A stretch of 64,000 bases of DNA from Microbacterium paraoxydans (GCF_020524545.1 NZ_JAIVLG010000001.1:806001-870000); one strand, 5' to 3'. Positions 16,860 to 24,668 are shown, counted from the stretch's first letter. Notes: generated by a model from the sequence alone, not told the origin. Numbers and translations: made by a program.

Positions 16860-17894
16860 ATGGCGCGCAAGAAGAAGACGGTCGATCTGGATCGCGACAA
16901 CGGCGTGGCTCCGGGGATCATCGCCAAGACCAAGAAGCGGCTCGTCGTCGCGGGCGGCCGCTCGCATCCCGAGCTCACCGCAGCCGTCGCCGAGGCGCTC
17001 GGAACCGAGATCGCGCCGATCGAGCATCGCACCTTCGCCTCGGGTGAGATCTACGCCCGCTTCGAGGTGTCGATCCGCGGTGTGGATCTGTTCCTCATCC
17101 AGACGTTCGGCGAGCCGGTCAACGAGTGGCTCATGGAGACGCTCATCATGATCGACGCGGCCAAGCGTGCGTCGGCCAAGCGCATCACCGTCGTCGCGCC
17201 GTACTATCCGTATTCGCGTCAGGACAAGAAGGGCCGCGGCCGTGAGCCGATCAGCGCCCGCCTCGTCGCCGACCTGCTGAAGACCGCGGGCGCGGACCGT
17301 GTCATGAGCGTCGACCTGCATGCGGCGCAGATCCAGGGCTTCTTCGACGGTCCGGTCGACCACTTGTTCGCCAAGCCCGTGCTCCTCGACTACTTCGAGC
17401 GCACGCTGTCGCCGGCGGACCGTGAGATCCTCACCGTCGTGTCCCCGGACATGGGGCGTGTGCGCGTCGCCGATACCTGGTCCGACAGCCTCGGCGCCCC
17501 GCTCGCGATCATCCACAAGCGTCGTGACCCCAAGGTCGCCAACCAGGTCTCCGTGCACGAGATCGTCGGCACCGTCGAGGGGCGAACGTGCCTCCTGGTC
17601 GACGACATGATCGACACCGGTGGCACGATCGTCAAGGCCGCGCAGGCGCTCAAGGCGAACGGCGCCCACCGCGTCATCGTCGCTGCGACGCACGCGATCT
17701 TCAGCGACCCGGCATCCGAGCGACTGCAGGATTCGTCCATCGACGAGGTCGTCATCACCGACACGATCCCGCTCACCGAGTCGCGTCGGTGGGAGAAGCT
17801 GACGATCCTCCCGATCGCTCCGCTGCTCGCCCGCGCGATCCATGAGGTCTTCGAAGACGGTTCGGTGACGAGCATGTTCGGCGGCGACGCGTAA
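16860..17894 (+). CDS. prs: Ribose-phosphate pyrophosphokinase (PRPP synthetase)
   Basis: A 344-residue class I PRPP synthetase that makes PRPP from ribose-5-phosphate and ATP for nucleotide, His and Trp synthesis. Markers: the flexible loop YYPYSRQDKKGRGREPISA, SVDLHAAQIQGFFDGPVDHL, and the PRPP-binding loop LLVDDMIDTGGT. The N-terminal about 25 residues with MARKKKTVD are an extension relative to Bacillus Prs, as is common in actinobacteria. It follows glmU in the same operon; this pairing is widespread in the phylum. Confidence 0.93.
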   Translation: MARKKKTVDLDRDNGVAPGIIAKTKKRLVVAGGRSHPELTAAVAEALGTEIAPIEHRTFASGEIYARFEVSIRGVDLFLIQTFGEPVNEWLMETLIMIDAAKRASAKRITVVAPYYPYSRQDKKGRGREPISARLVADLLKTAGADRVMSVDLHAAQIQGFFDGPVDHLFAKPVLLDYFERTLSPADREILTVVSPDMGRVRVADTWSDSLGAPLAIIHKRRDPKVANQVSVHEIVGTVEGRTCLLVDDMIDTGGTIVKAAQALKANGAHRVIVAATHAIFSDPASERLQDSSIDEVVITDTIPLTESRRWEKLTILPIAPLLARAIHEVFEDGSVTSMFGGDA

Positions 17895-17933
17895 CGCATC
17901 GATGCGGCACAGCCCGTGCATAGCCACGGTGCC

Positions 17934-17952
17934 TACGGTCGAATGGTCGACC
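17934..17952 (+). promoter_or_regulatory. Putative promoter/operator of the flavin electron-transfer operon
   Basis: TACGGT (17934-17939) is a plausible -10. At the predicted transcription start lies the palindrome GGTCGACC (17945-17952), and a second GTCGACC half occurs 15 bp on. This could be a repressor site; it is tentative. Confidence 0.3.
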
Positions 17953-17990
17953 ACCGGAGTCGACCGACACCGAGCCGGGAGGACCACATC

Positions 17991-18461
17991 ATGATCCGCA
18001 CGACCGTACCGACTTCCGTCCGCAAGGGATCCGCGATCCTCGGCATCGCGGGACTTTTCGTCCTTGCCGGCTGTTCCGGCAGCGCCGACGCCGAATCCCC
18101 GGCCGAGGACGGGGCGACCGCAGACACGGGTTCGTCATCGTCCTCCGGCGGCGACTCCACGGGGAACTACGCCGACGGTACCTACACGGCCGACGGTTCG
18201 TACCAGACGCCGGAGACCGTCGAGCAGATCTCCGTCACCCTGACGCTCGCAGACGGCGTCGTGACCGATGTCGAGGTCACGGGGGATCCGAAAGCGCCTG
18301 AGACCGAGCAGTATCAGGGCCAGTTCATCGCCGGTATCGCAGACGAGGTCGAGGGCGTCGCTCTCGACGAGCTGAACGTGAGTCGCGTCGCCGGTTCCTC
18401 GCTCACCAGCGGCGGGTTCAACGACGCCGTCGCGTCGATTAAGGAGCAGGCGGCCGCCTAG
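17991..18461 (+). CDS. FMN-binding-domain lipoprotein (probable flavinylated electron carrier)
   Basis: A 156-residue lipoprotein with lipobox LAGC (Cys28), a 40-residue Ser/Gly/acid-rich tether and a C-terminal FMN_bind domain (about 68-156). The flavinylation site of such domains is a Thr in S-G-A-[ST]-x-T; here the segment reads AGSSLTS, making Thr139 the likely covalent FMN site with Gly-Ser in place of Gly-Ala. Followed by apbE, whose product attaches FMN to such Thr residues, and by a membrane flavoreductase. Inferred role: extracytoplasmic one-domain electron carrier. Start ATG 17991 has the ribosome-binding site GGGAGGA. Confidence 0.82.
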   Translation: MIRTTVPTSVRKGSAILGIAGLFVLAGCSGSADAESPAEDGATADTGSSSSSGGDSTGNYADGTYTADGSYQTPETVEQISVTLTLADGVVTDVEVTGDPKAPETEQYQGQFIAGIADEVEGVALDELNVSRVAGSSLTSGGFNDAVASIKEQAAA

Positions 18462-18474
18462 GCGCCTGACGCCC

Positions 18475-19356
18475 ATGGCGACCTGGCGCTTCGAGGCGAT
18501 CGGAACGCACTGGGAGATCGAGACCACGGATCCGCTCCCGGAGGCAGAGCGTGCCGAGGTCTCCGCCGAGATCGCACGGTTCGACCGCGAGTGGTCCCGC
18601 TTCCGCGGGGACTCGGAGGTCGCACGGCTGGGTCGCGACGGCGGGTCTTTCGCCTCCGCGGACGCCGCCCCGATGCTCGATGCCTATCGGGACCTGTTCC
18701 GGGCGTCGGGTGGGGCGGTCAACCCCCGCGTGGCGGACAGCCTCGAGGCCCTCGGCTATGACGCGGGATACTCGCTCGTGGCGGGAGCGCCGGTCCATGC
18801 TCCGTCCGACTGGCTGGAGCACGTGTCGTGGACGGACTCCTCCGTTACCGTCGCCCGCCCAGCTCTCCTCGACGTCGGTGCGCTCGGCAAGGGACGCCTG
18901 GTCGACCTCGTGATGGGCGTCCTGGCGACCGTACCCGGCGATGTGGTGGTCGACGCCGGCGGCGACATCCGAGTCCGCGGCGCGGGCGTGCGGATCGGTC
19001 TGGAGCATCCCTACGACGCACAGAAGGCGATCGGGGTCGTCGAGGTGCGGGAAGGCGCGCTGTGCGCCTCAGCCGTGAACCGGCGAACGTGGGGGAGCGG
19101 GCTGCACCATGTGCTCGACGCCCGGACGGGCGTCCCGGTGCGCACCTGGGCGGCGACCTGGGCTCTGGCGCCGGAGGCGATGAGGGCGGACGCCGTCGCC
19201 ACGGCGCTCTTCTTCGACGGCGGTCCGGAGCTCGCAGGGGCCTGGGGCGTGGAATGGGTCCGTATGAGCACCGACGGCAGGGTGCAGCGCTCTCCCGGAT
19301 GTCCGGTGGAGCTGTTCCTCGTCGGAGCGAAGACGCGCCCTACGACGACGAACTAG
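18475..19356 (+). CDS. ApbE-family FAD:protein FMN transferase
   Basis: A 293-residue ApbE protein. Visible family motifs are DVGALGKGRLVDLVM (about 138-152, the FAD/Mg-binding Asp-Gly-Ala-Lys-Gly loop) and VVVDAGGDIRVRG. It transfers FMN from FAD to a Thr of a target protein; the adjacent FMN-binding lipoprotein is the obvious target. The N-terminus MATWRFEAIGTHWEIE starts directly in the catalytic fold with no signal peptide or lipobox, although the target domain should be outside the membrane. It starts 13 bp after the lipoprotein gene, and the reductase gene follows within 20 bp. Confidence 0.85.
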   Translation: MATWRFEAIGTHWEIETTDPLPEAERAEVSAEIARFDREWSRFRGDSEVARLGRDGGSFASADAAPMLDAYRDLFRASGGAVNPRVADSLEALGYDAGYSLVAGAPVHAPSDWLEHVSWTDSSVTVARPALLDVGALGKGRLVDLVMGVLATVPGDVVVDAGGDIRVRGAGVRIGLEHPYDAQKAIGVVEVREGALCASAVNRRTWGSGLHHVLDARTGVPVRTWAATWALAPEAMRADAVATALFFDGGPELAGAWGVEWVRMSTDGRVQRSPGCPVELFLVGAKTRPTTTN

Positions 19357-19371
19357 GGAAGAGTGGAGACC

Positions 19372-20946
19372 GTGATCACCTCATACGCCGCCGCACGCCA
19401 ACGGGTCCTCGCGGTGCTGGGCTCGCTGTCGATGTACCGTCTCGTGCTCTTCGCCCTCATCGCGCTCGCGGTCACGGCTTTCGTGCTGTCGCTGCTCGGG
19501 ATCATCGTCTCGCCGACGCCGTGGGAGCTGCTGGTCTCCTTCCTCGTGCTGGCGGTCGTGATCTCGGCCGTCGATGCCGGGGCGCAGCGGCTCTTGCGGC
19601 TCCCGTGGCGCATCGAATCCTCCCTCGTCACCGCCCTGATCCTGCTGTTCGTGCTCCGTCCCGGCCTCGCGCCAGGCGCCCTGCTGGGGCTCGCTCTCGC
19701 CGGAGCCGTGGCGAGTGTGTCGAAGTACCTGATCGCGTGGCGCGGCCGGCACATCTTCAACCCGGCGGCCTTCGGCGCGGCCGTCGTCTCGATCCTGGGA
19801 GCCTTCGGAGCCTTCGAGTGGCTGGGCACCTCCTCCTCGTGGTGGGTCGGAACGCCGGTGCTGACCATTCCGGTGGCGGTGTTCGGGCTCGCGGTGCTGT
19901 GGCGCACCGAGAAGGTGCGAGTGGTGCTGGTCTTCCTGCTCGTCGCGGTGGCGACGTCGGTGGTGCGCCAGGCAGTGCAGGCCGCACAGTTCGACATCGG
20001 ATTCGACCTGTCGACAGCGTTGCAGTTCGCCGTGCTGCAGTCGCCCTTCCTGTTCCTCGGCGCGTTCATGCTCTCCGAGCCGCTGACCCTCCCGCCTCGG
20101 CGTCGGCAGCAGCTCGTCGTGGCTCTCGTGGTCGGATTGCTCGCCGGGTGGCCGATCTCGGTAGCGGGTCTGTTCACGCTCGGGCAGGAGCGCGCGCTGC
20201 TCATCGGCAACCTGGTGGCGTTCGTCTTCGCCCTCCGCGGTTCGGTGCGGCTGGTGCTCGAACGGCGCGAGTTCGTGACCCCGACCGCCCAGGAGCTCAC
20301 CTTCCGGGCGAAGGGGCGGGTCCGATTCCTCCCCGGCCAGTATCTCGAGCTCGACGTCCCGCACCGCCGTCCCGACGCCCGCGGAACGCGGCGGGAGTTC
20401 AGCATCGTGTCCGCGCCGGCCGATCTGCCGACGCTGCGCATCGCCTACAAGAACGGTGACCAGAAGCACCCTTCGAGCTACAAGCGCGCCTTGGCCGCGG
20501 CGGAGCCCGGAGCCACCTTCGCGGTGACCGGCACCTGGGGAGACTTCATCCTGCCGCGCGGAGACGGTCCGGTGCTGATGGTGGCGGCCGGGATCGGCGT
20601 GACCCCGTTCGTGTCGCAATTGCGCCAGTTGCAGGCCACCGGGCAGCAACGAGATGTGGTTCTCGTCTACGTGGCATCCGAGGCGTCCGAGCTGGCGTTC
20701 CGCGACGAGCTCGCCGAGACCGGCGTGCGCACCGTCGTGTTCACCCGCGACGAGCCTGCAGGCCTGCCCGCGCACTGGACCTGGGCACAGGGCGCGCGCC
20801 TGGATGCCGAGATCCTGGAGCGCACGGTCGCCGACATCGGCACGCGCCACGCCTTCATCTCCGGTCCGCCGCGCTTGATCGCCGACCTCGCGCCCGCGCT
20901 GCAGAAGGCGCGCAGCCTCACGACCGACGCCTTCGCCGGGTACTGA
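19372..20946 (+). CDS. Fused membrane (RnfD/NqrB-like) and FAD/NAD(P)H flavoreductase protein
   Basis: A protein of about 524 residues. The first about 300 residues contain roughly nine or ten membrane segments resembling the RnfD/NqrB quinone/flavin membrane proteins, with the core segment SKYLIAWRGRHIFNPAAFGA. The rest is a ferredoxin-NADP reductase-like module: FAD-binding REFSIVSAP and the NAD-binding segment MVAAGIGVTPFVSQLRQL, ending in ISGPPRLI. No [2Fe-2S] cysteine cluster is present. Inferred role: carry electrons from NAD(P)H across the membrane to the flavinylated lipoprotein. GTG 19372 is preferred, with GGGAAG 9-10 nt upstream; GTG 19363 is the alternative. Confidence 0.8.
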   Translation: MITSYAAARQRVLAVLGSLSMYRLVLFALIALAVTAFVLSLLGIIVSPTPWELLVSFLVLAVVISAVDAGAQRLLRLPWRIESSLVTALILLFVLRPGLAPGALLGLALAGAVASVSKYLIAWRGRHIFNPAAFGAAVVSILGAFGAFEWLGTSSSWWVGTPVLTIPVAVFGLAVLWRTEKVRVVLVFLLVAVATSVVRQAVQAAQFDIGFDLSTALQFAVLQSPFLFLGAFMLSEPLTLPPRRRQQLVVALVVGLLAGWPISVAGLFTLGQERALLIGNLVAFVFALRGSVRLVLERREFVTPTAQELTFRAKGRVRFLPGQYLELDVPHRRPDARGTRREFSIVSAPADLPTLRIAYKNGDQKHPSSYKRALAAAEPGATFAVTGTWGDFILPRGDGPVLMVAAGIGVTPFVSQLRQLQATGQQRDVVLVYVASEASELAFRDELAETGVRTVVFTRDEPAGLPAHWTWAQGARLDAEILERTVADIGTRHAFISGPPRLIADLAPALQKARSLTTDAFAGY

Positions 20947-21042
20947 CCCCCGCCCGCCCCCGCCCCGCCCGCCCGCCCGCGGACGCCTGCCCCCGCCCGC
21001 GCCCCCGCCCGCGGACGCCTGCGGACGCGGACGCGGACGCGG
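20947..21042. repeat. C-tract array and GCGGAC tandem repeat (G-quadruplex-prone)
   Basis: From 20947 to 20978 there are seven C-tracts of 3-5 nt separated by single G residues. On the minus strand this is a run of G-tracts with 1-nt loops, a textbook G-quadruplex pattern. Two copies of CCCGCGGACGCCTGC follow (20976-20990 and 21008-21022), then the 6-bp unit GCGGAC repeated three times plus a partial copy (21021-21042). It begins directly after the reductase stop codon. No gene is seen in 20947-21223. Confidence 0.8.
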
Positions 21043-21051
21043 TGCATCCGT

Positions 21052-21114
21052 CGGGAGTTCGAACGGATGTCGGGCGACCTCCCGGTTTCGGCCCGACATC
21101 CGTGAATCCTCCCG
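21052..21114. repeat. Long imperfect hairpin, left copy
   Basis: Arms of 24 nt: CGGGAG and CGGATGTCGGGC (21052-21075) pair with GCCCGACATCCG and CTCCCG (21091-21114), leaving a 6-nt symmetric internal loop. A related sequence lies on the other side of the next gene at 22098. It could be a terminator of the electron-transfer operon or a dispersed intergenic repeat. Confidence 0.7.
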
Positions 21115-21223
21115 GCACGCGTGCGTGACGTGTCTTCCTGCGGAACGCGAACGTCGTCGCCTGCTGTCCACAAACGGGCGTTCCGGGTGTGGGAAGAGGC
21201 CGCACGGAAGGCAGGATCGTCGC

Positions 21224-22058
21224 ATGCTCAGAGCTGCAGCCGTGACCGCCATGCACGGCGGAGTCGTCCGAGGAACACTCCTTCAGCGCTACGGGATCAC
21301 CCGTCGGATGCGGGCTGACGAGGTGCGGGCGGGCGCGCTCGTGCGGGTGAGAGCGGGCGTGTTCGCCGTGCCGACCGCGGACCCGAGTCTGTATGAGGCC
21401 GCAGCTCACGGAGGGGCGCTGACATGCAGGCACGCCCTGCGGCTGCACGGCATCTGGGTGCTGTCCACGGATGGTCCCCCGCACGTCTGGCTCGGAGGGG
21501 AAGGGGCGTGCTCATCATGCGGATTGCGAGTGCGTCGGGCATTACGACGCGGGGCACGCGGGGGTTGGTCTCGCACCGCTAGACGAGGTGCTCATCCACG
21601 TGTACCGCTGTGCTGGCGATGAGGTGTTCTTCGCCGCGCTCGAGTCCGCGTTGGCACAGCGCAAGATCTCCTCCGCCGCGCGTAGCCGCATCCGCCGCCG
21701 CTTGCCCGTTCGCGCCCACTGGCTCGTCGATCTGGCGCGGTCGGACGCCGACAGCGGCCTGGAGTCGCTCCTGCGGCTCCGACTGCACCTGATCGGCATC
21801 ACGCTGGAGTGCCAGGTGCGTATCCCCTCCGTCGGGAAGGTCGACTTCGTCCTCGACGGCCTTCTCATCCTCGAGGCCGATGGAAAGGGAAATCATGACG
21901 CCCCCGGGCATCGGCACCGGGATCTGGTGAGGGATGCTGCCGCCTCGGTCCTCGGCTACGAGACACTGCGGTTCGACTACGCGCAGATCGTGCACGCGTG
22001 GCCGACCGTCGAAGCAGCGGTCATCGCGGCCATCCTCCGCCTCCGGGCGCGTGACTGA
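21224..22058 (+). pseudogene. Frameshifted AbiEi-like / DUF559 (Vsr-fold) endonuclease-domain protein
   Basis: The first part (ATG 21224, reading to about 21495) encodes an N-terminal winged-helix region like AbiEi antitoxins, e.g. RYGITRRMRADEVRAGALVR and LTCRHALRLHGIWVLS. The remainder is encoded in another frame: HADCECVGHYDAGHAG..., then a nuclease-like DUF559 domain with LEADGKGNHD, RDLVRDAAASVLGYETLRFDY. Removing one G from the run GGAGGGG at 21494-21500 would rejoin them into a protein of about 277 residues, the usual family length. So this is a +1 frameshift, either real or a homopolymer sequencing error. Function of the family is not established. Confidence 0.75.
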
Positions 22059-22097
22059 CCTGCGGAACCCCCGCCCGAACGATCCTTGTGCGCGTTC

Positions 22098-22164
22098 GTC
22101 GGGAGATCGGACGGGTGTCGGGAGGAAGGGATCGCGCCGACCTGCAACCGTCCGATCTCCTGAC
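22098..22164. repeat. Hairpin, right copy, related to 21052-21114
   Basis: GTCGGGAGATCGGACGG (22098-22114) pairs with CCGTCCGATCTCCTGAC (22148-22164) at 16 of 17 positions. Its left arm shares the pattern GTCGGGAG-x-TCG-x-ACGG and the following GTGTCGGG with the hairpin at 21052. It lies between the convergent pseudogene and the histidine kinase gene, so it may terminate both. Confidence 0.7.
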
Positions 22165-22177
22165 AAACGGACGGGAC

Positions 22178-22242
22178 GGGGGCAGGACGGGATGGGGGCA
22201 GGACCGGACGGGGGCAGGAACGGGACGGGGACGGAGCGGACC
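22178..22242. repeat. G-rich tandem repeat, unit 16-17 bp
   Basis: Three near-identical units start with GGGGGCAGGA (22178-22193, 22194-22209, 22210-22226) and are followed by a degenerate fourth unit. The plus strand is strongly G-rich here, opposite in sense to the C-tract array at 20947, so the two arrays flank the nuclease locus in inverted orientation. No gene lies in 22059-22254. Confidence 0.75.
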
Positions 22243-22254
22243 GGACGACGCGGC

Positions 22255-23778
22255 TCAGGCCCCGGTGGCCTCGCTCGCCGGGGTGGACGGGATGCGGACC
22301 GTGAAGGTCGTGTCGCCGGGTTCGCTGATCACGGTGATGGTGCCGTGGTGGCCTTCGACGATGGCCTTGACGATCGCGAGGCCGAGGCCGGTACCGCCTG
22401 TCTGACGGGCTCTCGAGCTGTCGCCGCGGGCGAAGCGTGCGAACAGCTCGTCGCGGATGGCGGGGTCGATGCCTGGCCCGTCGTCGTGGACCCGCAGCAC
22501 CGCGTCTTCACCGTCCTGCACGACGCTGAGGGTGACAGTCGTCCCTGCAGGCGTGTGCGTGCGCGCATTGGCCAGGAGGTTGGCGACGACCTGGTGCATC
22601 CGCCCTGCATCGCCCACGATGGTGACGGGCTCTTCGGGGACCTCGATCTTCCAGTGGTGGTCCACGGCCGTCGGGCGCGCATCGGAGAGGCCTTCGAGGG
22701 CCAACTGCGTGAGGTCCACCGTGCCGTAGACGAGCTCGCGGCCTTCGTCCAGTCGCGCCAGCAGCAGCAGATCCTCGACGAGCCGGGTCATCCGCAGCGA
22801 CTGCGCCTGGATGCGCTCGAGAGATGTCGTCGTGCTCTCGATCACCTCGGGGCGCTCAGAGCTCGGATCGGACTGGTGCAGCGCGCGCAGCGACAGCTCA
22901 GAGTAGCCGCGGATGGAGGCGAGCGGGGTCCGCAGCTCATGGCTGGCGTCGGCGACGAACCGCCTCATCCGCTCCTCGTTCTTCTGCCTCGAGGCGAGCG
23001 AGCTGTTCACGTGATCGAGGAGCTTGTTCAGCGATGCCCCGACGAGTCCGGTCTCGGTGCGTGGATCGGCTTCGGATGCGGGAACACGTTCGGAGATGGT
23101 CACCTCTCCGCGGTCGAGCTGCTGATTCGCCACCCTGGTCGCCGTCATCGCGACGGCGCGGAGGGGCCGTAGTCCCACGCGGATGGTGATCGCCGTGGTC
23201 AACGCGAGCAGGATGAGGCCGCCGATCGTCGCGAGGGCGATGACCGTGAGTAGTTGGGCCAGTTGGTTCTGGATGTCGTCGCGGGGGAGCCCTGTCACCG
23301 CGAGAACGCCGTTGTTCGACGGAAGCGCCATCACCCGATAGGAGCCGAGGCCGGTGAGGGAGACCGTGGCTACAGACGTACCCTTCAGCGCCACGGCGAT
23401 CTCGGTCAGCTGCTCACCGGTCAGCGGCTGCAGGGTCCCCGTGAGCTCGTCGGCGGCAGTGCTCTTCACGAGGGAACCGCTGAAGCCGGTCACCGGGCTC
23501 GAGACGACGAACAGCAGTCCGGCCGGTGGCGAGTATCGGCCAGCGAGGAGGACGTTCTGCGCGGTCGCCGCCGAGGGGGCGAAGGCCTCGGTGACACTCA
23601 CCAGCGCGCGGGCGCTGGTGCTGAGCTTCTGATCGAGCTGATCCTCCATCGTCTTCCCCAGAGTCGCGCTCGTGATGATGGCGACGATGACGAGGATCAG
23701 CGACACGAACCCGATCACGGCGGTCATCAGCCGTGTCTGCAGGTTCATCGGCCGCCTCAGCATCGTCGCAGAAGTCAC
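22255..23778 (-). CDS. Membrane sensor histidine kinase (EnvZ/OmpR class)
   Basis: A 507-residue kinase. Membrane segments at about 18-40 and 175-199 enclose an extracytoplasmic sensor domain of about 135 residues. A HAMP domain follows, then the phosphoacceptor helix FVADASHELRTPLASI with His280, and an ATPase domain with the N box NLLANARTH, G1 DDGPGIDP and G2 GGTGLGLAI. The GTG start overlaps the stop of the response regulator gene (GTGA), so the two are coupled; ATG codons at 23763 and 23748 are alternatives. It should phosphorylate that regulator. Signal unknown. Confidence 0.9.
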   Translation of the reverse strand: MTSATMLRRPMNLQTRLMTAVIGFVSLILVIVAIITSATLGKTMEDQLDQKLSTSARALVSVTEAFAPSAATAQNVLLAGRYSPPAGLLFVVSSPVTGFSGSLVKSTAADELTGTLQPLTGEQLTEIAVALKGTSVATVSLTGLGSYRVMALPSNNGVLAVTGLPRDDIQNQLAQLLTVIALATIGGLILLALTTAITIRVGLRPLRAVAMTATRVANQQLDRGEVTISERVPASEADPRTETGLVGASLNKLLDHVNSSLASRQKNEERMRRFVADASHELRTPLASIRGYSELSLRALHQSDPSSERPEVIESTTTSLERIQAQSLRMTRLVEDLLLLARLDEGRELVYGTVDLTQLALEGLSDARPTAVDHHWKIEVPEEPVTIVGDAGRMHQVVANLLANARTHTPAGTTVTLSVVQDGEDAVLRVHDDGPGIDPAIRDELFARFARGDSSRARQTGGTGLGLAIVKAIVEGHHGTITVISEPGDTTFTVRIPSTPASEATGA

Positions 23779-24503
23779 TGCGGAGCCTTGATCATGTACC
23801 CCACGCCGCGGACGGTGTGCAGCAGCGGCGTGCGTCCGGCATCGATCTTCTTGCGCAGGTAGGAGATGTACAGCTCCACGACCGAGGACTTGCCCCCGAA
23901 GTCGTAGCTCCAGACGCGGTCGAGGATCTGGGCCTTCGACAGCACCCGGCGCTCGTTGCGCATCAGGTAGCGCAGCAGCTCGAACTCGGTGGCGGTGAGC
24001 TCGATCTCGGTACCGTCGCGGACGACTTCATGGCTGTCCTCGTTGAGGGTGAGGTCTGCGACGCGCAGGATGGACTGCCCGTCGTCGGCGGTGGCGTGAC
24101 CGGTGCGGCGGATGATCGCCCGGAGACGCGCGATGACCTCTTCCAGGCTGAAGGGCTTGGTGACGTAGTCATCGCCGCCCGCTGTGAGCCCGGCGACGCG
24201 GTCGCCCACGGCATCCTTCGCGGTGAGGAACAGGACGGGGACGAGGTTCCCGGACTCGCGCAGTCGTCTCAGCACCGACATGCCGTCGAGATCCGGCATC
24301 ATGATGTCGAGCACGAGTGCGTCCGGTTCGAACTCGCGGGCGACCTGGAGCGCCTCCATGCCGGAGGATGCGGTGCGCACCTCCCAGCCCTCCATCCGGA
24401 GGGCCATCGCGAGCAGGTCGGTGAGCATCTGCTCGTCGTCGACGGCGAGGATCCGCAGGGGGGAGCCGTCGGGGCGGCGCAGTTCGGGCAGGTCGCTGGT
24501 CAT
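23775..24503 (-). CDS. OmpR-family response regulator
   Basis: A 242-residue regulator. The receiver domain has the acidic pair DD at 22-23, phosphoacceptor Asp66 in LVLDIMMPD, and the conserved Lys of VTKPF near 115. The C-terminal winged-helix domain (about 145-240) has the recognition region RRVLSKAQILDRVW and the wing VRGVGYMI. It is first in the operon with the sensor kinase and divergent from a MacB-type exporter. The 165-bp divergent region carries 11-bp-phased repeats, so it probably controls both directions. Confidence 0.9.
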   Translation of the reverse strand: MTSDLPELRRPDGSPLRILAVDDEQMLTDLLAMALRMEGWEVRTASSGMEALQVAREFEPDALVLDIMMPDLDGMSVLRRLRESGNLVPVLFLTAKDAVGDRVAGLTAGGDDYVTKPFSLEEVIARLRAIIRRTGHATADDGQSILRVADLTLNEDSHEVVRDGTEIELTATEFELLRYLMRNERRVLSKAQILDRVWSYDFGGKSSVVELYISYLRKKIDAGRTPLLHTVRGVGYMIKAPQ

Positions 24504-24524
24504 ATCCCTATTCTGCGGAATCTC

Positions 24525-24624
24525 CTATGCGATTTCTATGGAACCGGCTATGCGTTGCCTGGGAGACGTCGTTCTTCATAGCTTCCTCATCACTTCCCCT
24601 TCGATTCCCCTTATCCGAGATTCC
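24525..24624. promoter_or_regulatory. Phased direct repeats between the two-component system and the ABC exporter
   Basis: CTATG occurs at 24525, 24536 and 24548 (steps of 11 and 12 bp). TTCC occurs at 24583, 24594 and 24605 (steps of exactly 11 bp) and again at 24621. OmpR/PhoB-type regulators bind tandem half-sites spaced 11 bp, so these are candidate operators for the adjacent regulator, the first set near its own promoter and the second near the exporter. Confidence 0.55.
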
Positions 24625-24668
24625 TAGCGTCGATGTCACCCCGCGAAGGCCGCGGTGGAAGGAGAGAG

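Noticed and set aside
15297..17987. Open frame of 896 codons antisense to glmU and prs
   Set aside because: It mirrors the codon structure of two certain genes and the tRNA; long antisense frames are expected in high-GC DNA. No domain or start signal was seen.
21057..21073. Second SOS box (TCGAAC followed by GTCGGG)
   Set aside because: Only the left half fits; the right half matches 3 of 6 positions and belongs to a hairpin arm that explains the sequence better.
21169..21180. DnaA-box-like CTGTCCACAA as sign of an origin
   Set aside because: One isolated imperfect box, with no dnaA, dnaN or box cluster nearby.
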